Source: Salinirussus sp. (GTDB lineage Archaea; Halobacteriota; Halobacteria; Halobacteriales; Haloarculaceae). Taken from it: 6,957 nt of DNA. The stretch spans positions 1 through 6,957 of the forward strand of contig JAQCNN010000090.1 of the NCBI GenBank assembly GCA_028275005.1. The letters are read 5' to 3'. Made by a program: the position numbers and the translations under genes. Positions 5,588 to 6,957 of this stretch are shown here, one piece after another. The first letter of the stretch is position 1. Each line of letters begins with the position of its first letter. Below the pieces are notes generated by a model. That model was not told where the DNA came from, searched no databases, and worked only from the letters and a program-made list of their open reading frames with translations.

Positions 5588-6957
5588 ATGAGTGAGCGCC
5601 GCGAGATGCGAGACCTGGTGACACTCGACCACGCCCGCGAGGTCGTCGGTGACCTCGGGGTCGGCGGCGGGACCGAACGCGTCCCGCTAGATGAGGCCAG
5701 CGGCCGGGTGCTCGCCGACCGGGTCGACGCCAACCTGGACGTGCCCGGCTTCGACCGCGCGAGCGTCGACGGCTACGCCGTCCGTGCAGCCGACACGACC
5801 GGGGCCGGTGAGGCTAACCCCCTGACCCTGTCGGTCGACGGGCTGGTCGAGGCCGGTGAGCGACCCGCGGTGACGGTCGAGGACGGGGCGGCCGTCGAGA
5901 TCGCGACCGGGGCGGTGGTCCCACCCGGCGCCAACGCCGTCGTGATGGTCGAGGACACGACCGAGCACGCGGAGACGGTCGAGGTCCGTCGGGCGGTCCC
6001 GCCGGGGGGGAACGTGATGGCCGCCGGCGCGGACATCGCGGCCGGCGACCGCGCGCTCGGTGCGGGTGTCCGACTGACGCCGCGAACGGTAGGCTTGCTC
6101 GCGGCGATGGGTCACGACACGGTCGCGGTCCGCCGCCGGCCCCGGGTGGCCGTGGTGGCCACCGGCGAGGAACTCGTCCAGCCGGGTGACGAACTGGACC
6201 ACGGCCGCGGCCAGATCTACGACGTCAACACCGAGACCATCGCGACCGGTGTCCGCGAGGCCGGCGGGGAGCCGGTCCGGTACACCCGTGTCCCCGACGA
6301 CCGTGAGGCGATGGCCGACGCACTCCGGGAGGCCGCCGAGGAGTGTGACATGGTGCTGACAGCCGGGTCGACGAGTGCCAGCGGCGCGGATATGCTCTAC
6401 AGCGTCGTCGAGGACGTCGGTGACCTGCTGGTCCACGGCGTCGCGCTCAAACCGGGCAAGCCGACCATCGTCGGCCGCGTCGACGGGACGCCTTACGTTG
6501 GCCTGCCGGGCTACCCTGTCTCCGCGCTGTCGGTGTTCCGGCTGCTGGTCGCGCCCCGGCTGCGCCGGGCGGCGGGCTACGGGACCGAGCGGTCGGTCAC
6601 CACCACCGGGCGGCTGGCCGTCGACGAGCGCTTCGACGAGGGGCGGCGCCGGGCGCTGCCGGTCGGGCTCGTCGAGGACGGTGACGGCGAGACGGTCGTC
6701 TACCCGGTCGACAAGGGCAGCGGTGCGACGACAACCCTGGCGGCGGCCGACGGGGTGGTCGACATGCCGGCGGACACCCGCCGTCTCCGGGCCGGCGAGG
6801 ACGTCACAGTAGAGCTGTTCTCGCCGGACACCCGGGCGCCGCCGGTGCTCGCCGTCGGCGAAAGCGACCCTGCCGCTGTCGGGTTACTCGACGCCGTCGA
6901 CGGCGCCCGCTACCTCACCGACGGCGACCGCGCCGGCCGGCGCTGGCTCCGGGACGG
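5588..6957 (+). CDS. Second MoeA paralogue with C-terminal PBP-like domain (cut by right window edge)
   Basis: 456 complete codons, open at the right edge. The first about 400 residues form a full MoeA: RASVDGYAV with D61 (E. coli D59), PPGANAVVMVED, ATGEELV, TAGSTSASGAD (258-268), ALKPGKPTIVG with K288 (E. coli K279), LPGYPVS and domain IV. After about residue 410 a new segment begins (APPVLAVGESDPAAVGLLDAV and on). It resembles the start of the periplasmic-binding-protein-like domain (PF12727) fused to many archaeal and bacterial MoeA proteins; such fusions are about 620-640 residues, so roughly 180 residues are missing. Oddity: where the family has GGxSVGExD, this protein has GSTSASGAD; the Asp equivalent to E. 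coli D259 (D268) is kept, the glycines are partly lost. The ATG at 5588 fits the family start and the TATA-like box. Role: metal insertion into molybdopterin; the extra domain is proposed to bind an oxyanion or effector. It is divergent from mobB-moaE. Confidence 0.92.
   Translation, partial: MSERREMRDLVTLDHAREVVGDLGVGGGTERVPLDEASGRVLADRVDANLDVPGFDRASVDGYAVRAADTTGAGEANPLTLSVDGLVEAGERPAVTVEDGAAVEIATGAVVPPGANAVVMVEDTTEHAETVEVRRAVPPGGNVMAAGADIAAGDRALGAGVRLTPRTVGLLAAMGHDTVAVRRRPRVAVVATGEELVQPGDELDHGRGQIYDVNTETIATGVREAGGEPVRYTRVPDDREAMADALREAAEECDMVLTAGSTSASGADMLYSVVEDVGDLLVHGVALKPGKPTIVGRVDGTPYVGLPGYPVSALSVFRLLVAPRLRRAAGYGTERSVTTTGRLAVDERFDEGRRRALPVGLVEDGDGETVVYPVDKGSGATTTLAAADGVVDMPADTRRLRAGEDVTVELFSPDTRAPPVLAVGESDPAAVGLLDAVDGARYLTDGDRAGRRWLRD

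Noticed and set aside
5478..5624. N-terminal extension of mobB-moaE by 49 codons
   Set aside because: It would place residues before the P-loop strand where MobB has none, and it spans the promoters of both divergent genes and the start of the second moeA.
5687..6812. Open frames on both strands inside the second moeA (for example minus 5687-6436)
   Set aside because: The MoeA frame keeps family motifs throughout; the others are shadow frames.
1..6957. Search by eye for tRNA, rRNA, CRISPR arrays, insertion-sequence ends and long direct repeats
   Set aside because: No convincing candidate was seen. The only repeated protein-level signal is the similarity of the two MoeA paralogues.

Overview
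The window is a piece of a haloarchaeal chromosome (class Halobacteria). I infer this from the high GC content, the strongly acidic, Asp/Glu-rich proteins with many GAC/GAG/GTC codons, the archaeal TATA-like boxes about 26-31 bases before most start codons, and the lack of Shine-Dalgarno sequences at the starts. I cannot name the genus. Almost every gene belongs to molybdenum/tungsten cofactor (Moco/Wco) biosynthesis, or is an enzyme that uses the cofactor. I see no RNA genes, insertion sequences, CRISPR arrays or long repeats.

Layout from left to right: (1) bases 1-999, minus strand: N-terminal 333 residues of an aldehyde:ferredoxin oxidoreductase (AOR), cut by the left edge. (2) 1000-1208: divergent promoter region. 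(3) 1209-1637, plus: hot-dog (4HBT/YbgC-type) acyl-CoA thioesterase. (4) 1693-2175, plus: moaC. (5) 2199-3236, minus: moaA, convergent with moaC. (6) 3237-3368: divergent promoter region. (7) 3369-4580, plus: a compact moeA. (8) 4611-5477, minus: a MobB-MoaE fusion, convergent with moeA. (9) 5478-5587: divergent promoter region. (10) 5588-6957, plus: a second, longer moeA whose C-terminus enters a PBP-like domain before the right edge cuts it.

The genes fit one pathway. MoaA (radical SAM) and MoaC turn GTP into cyclic pyranopterin monophosphate. The MoaE half of the fusion is the catalytic subunit of molybdopterin synthase, which adds the dithiolene sulfurs. The two MoeA proteins are metal-insertion enzymes. 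The MobB half is a P-loop protein linked to later nucleotide attachment. AOR is a likely client of a pterin-bound tungsten or molybdenum centre. Missing from the window are MoaD (in haloarchaea a ubiquitin-like SAMP protein can do this job), MoaB/Mog, MobA and an E1-like MoeB. The thioesterase has no obvious role in the pathway.

The genes are mostly single transcription units on alternating strands rather than one operon. The most interesting points are the two MoeA paralogues, which depart from the family consensus in different active-site motifs and sit close to an AOR; the MobB-MoaE fusion; and a MoaA without the usual C-terminal double glycine. This is a recognisable pathway locus. I did not find evidence for a wholly undescribed system.
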